A stretch of 31,203 nt of DNA. It comes from Bacteroidales bacterium. GTDB lineage: Bacteria; Bacteroidota; Bacteroidia; Bacteroidales; UBA932. Below the pieces are notes generated by a model. That model was given only the letters and a program-made list of their open reading frames with translations, was not told where the DNA came from and did not search any database. Location: contig JAFWPT010000472.1 of assembly GCA_017509375.1 (NCBI GenBank), forward strand, positions 1-31,203, written 5' to 3'. Of the stretch, positions 30,464-31,203 are shown one piece after another. The number at the start of each line of letters is the position of its first letter. The stretch's first letter is position 1. The translations under genes were made by a program, and so were the position numbers.

Positions 30464-31203
30464 ATGAAAAAGAGTATCGTTATTTCGCTTGCGGCAATAG
30501 TGTTGCTGGCAGGCTGTGCAAAGGAAATTACCGCTCCTGAAGCTACTGTCGGGACCGACAACAGTACTTATGTCCTTCGTCTGGGTATCCCGGAAACCAA
30601 GACCGTGCTTGGCGATCTCAATGGCAACAATCGTAAGGTTTACTGGTCAGACGGCGACCAGATCAATGTCAACGGCAATGTTTCCAATGCCCTTTCAGGC
30701 ATCGCTTCCAATTCCACCGAGGCGGAATTTTCTTTCGCCGACCCTCAGACTGCACCCTACAATATTCTCTATCCTGCATCCATCTGGAAAGATGCCAATA
30801 CGGTAACCCTGCCTGCCGAGCAGCAGTACCAAGCCGGCTCTTTCGCCGACGGCACATGCCCTATGGCAGCGTACAGCGCAGACGGTCTTTCCGCTACGCT
30901 CAAGTATCTCTGCGCCGTAGTTAAGGTGCCCGTCAAGAAGGCCGCCGACGGCGACAAGATCGCCGCTGTTTACTTTGCCAGCGAAGGCAGCGAAAATGTG
31001 AGCGGAGACTTCGCCATCGATTTCCAGAATGCAACCCTCACCCCTGCATCCGGCAGTCCCGAGGTGCGCGTTAACGTGGGGCAGGATCTTTCAGCCGACC
31101 AGGCACTCGACATTTACATCGTGGTGCCCGCCGCAACCTATGCCAGCGGCTTCAAGGTGTCCGTAGTGGATGTGAACGACCACGTAATGGTCAAGGAGAA
31201 GAC
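30464..31203 (+). CDS. Fimbrillin-like head of a lipoprotein, cut by the right edge (F-?)
   Basis: ATG 30464 starts a frame open to the end of the window (246 complete codons). It has a lipoprotein signal LLAGC (Cys18) and then the same fimbrillin-like domain as the proteins at 11552 and 14294: TKTVLG, VYWSDGDQI, NILYPASIW, GSFADGTCPMAAYS, LKYLCAVVKV, and VVPAATYASGF. It is closest in layout to the F-G protein, also in having a short peptide gene directly before it. What follows the head lies outside the window; by analogy either a GLUG beta-helix or a phosphoesterase is expected. Likely function is surface binding or adhesion, unproven. Confidence 0.88.
   Translation, partial: MKKSIVISLAAIVLLAGCAKEITAPEATVGTDNSTYVLRLGIPETKTVLGDLNGNNRKVYWSDGDQINVNGNVSNALSGIASNSTEAEFSFADPQTAPYNILYPASIWKDANTVTLPAEQQYQAGSFADGTCPMAAYSADGLSATLKYLCAVVKVPVKKAADGDKIAAVYFASEGSENVSGDFAIDFQNATLTPASGSPEVRVNVGQDLSADQALDIYIVVPAATYASGFKVSVVDVNDHVMVKEK

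Overview
The window comes from a Bacteroidota chromosome, most likely a gut- or rumen-type Bacteroidales with moderately high G+C. The evidence is a SusC/SusD pair, fimbrillin-like, BACON and GLUG-repeat lipoproteins, Bacteroidetes-type -7 boxes (TAnnTTTG) and few strong Shine-Dalgarno sites. The genus cannot be read from the sequence. I found no rRNA, tRNA, IS element, integrase, phage gene or CRISPR array.

Left arm (1-8467, all minus strand): ten tightly packed genes read leftward from a divergent promoter near 8475. In transcription order they are a PfkB-type pseudouridine kinase (psuK), adenine phosphoribosyltransferase (apt), a Tsx-like outer-membrane protein (DUF5020 type), purine nucleoside phosphorylase (deoD), an APH-fold kinase, a membrane SpoIIE-type phosphatase carrying a C-terminal anti-sigma-type ATPase domain, a STAS-domain protein, a small exported protein of unknown function, an exported fusion of a PAP2 acid phosphatase with a VanX-type D-Ala-D-Ala dipeptidase, and the 5' part of a 5'-nucleotidase lipoprotein that runs off the left edge. 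Gaps are 3-39 bp or 1-4 bp overlaps. The genes combine nucleoside and nucleotide salvage with a partner-switch signalling cassette and envelope hydrolases.

Middle (8534-11517, plus strand): psuG (pseudouridine-5'-phosphate glycosidase), sufB without sufC or sufD beside it, and a PnuC-family transporter. psuG and psuK diverge from a 66-bp gap holding mirror-image -7 boxes inside a perfect 11-bp inverted repeat.

Right arm (11552-31203, plus strand): a surface-lipoprotein locus built from a few exchangeable modules. The modules are a fimbrillin-like lipoprotein head (F), a GLUG beta-helix with a shared N-terminal cap (G), BACON domains (B), and a three-part calcineurin-like phosphoesterase (P). 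The order is F-P, short peptide, F-G, SusC, SusD, B-G, P, G-P, short peptide, F-(cut off by the window edge). The only enzymes are phosphoesterases; there is no glycoside hydrolase, lyase, sulfatase or linked regulator. I infer that the locus captures and dephosphorylates a phosphate-containing ligand, and that the nucleoside genes to the left could use the products if the ligand is nucleotide-like. The two short peptides (44 and 42 residues) each sit 1-2 bp before an F-type lipoprotein gene, share a Y-x-x-P motif and an acidic tail ending in Trp, and are the least explained elements in the window.
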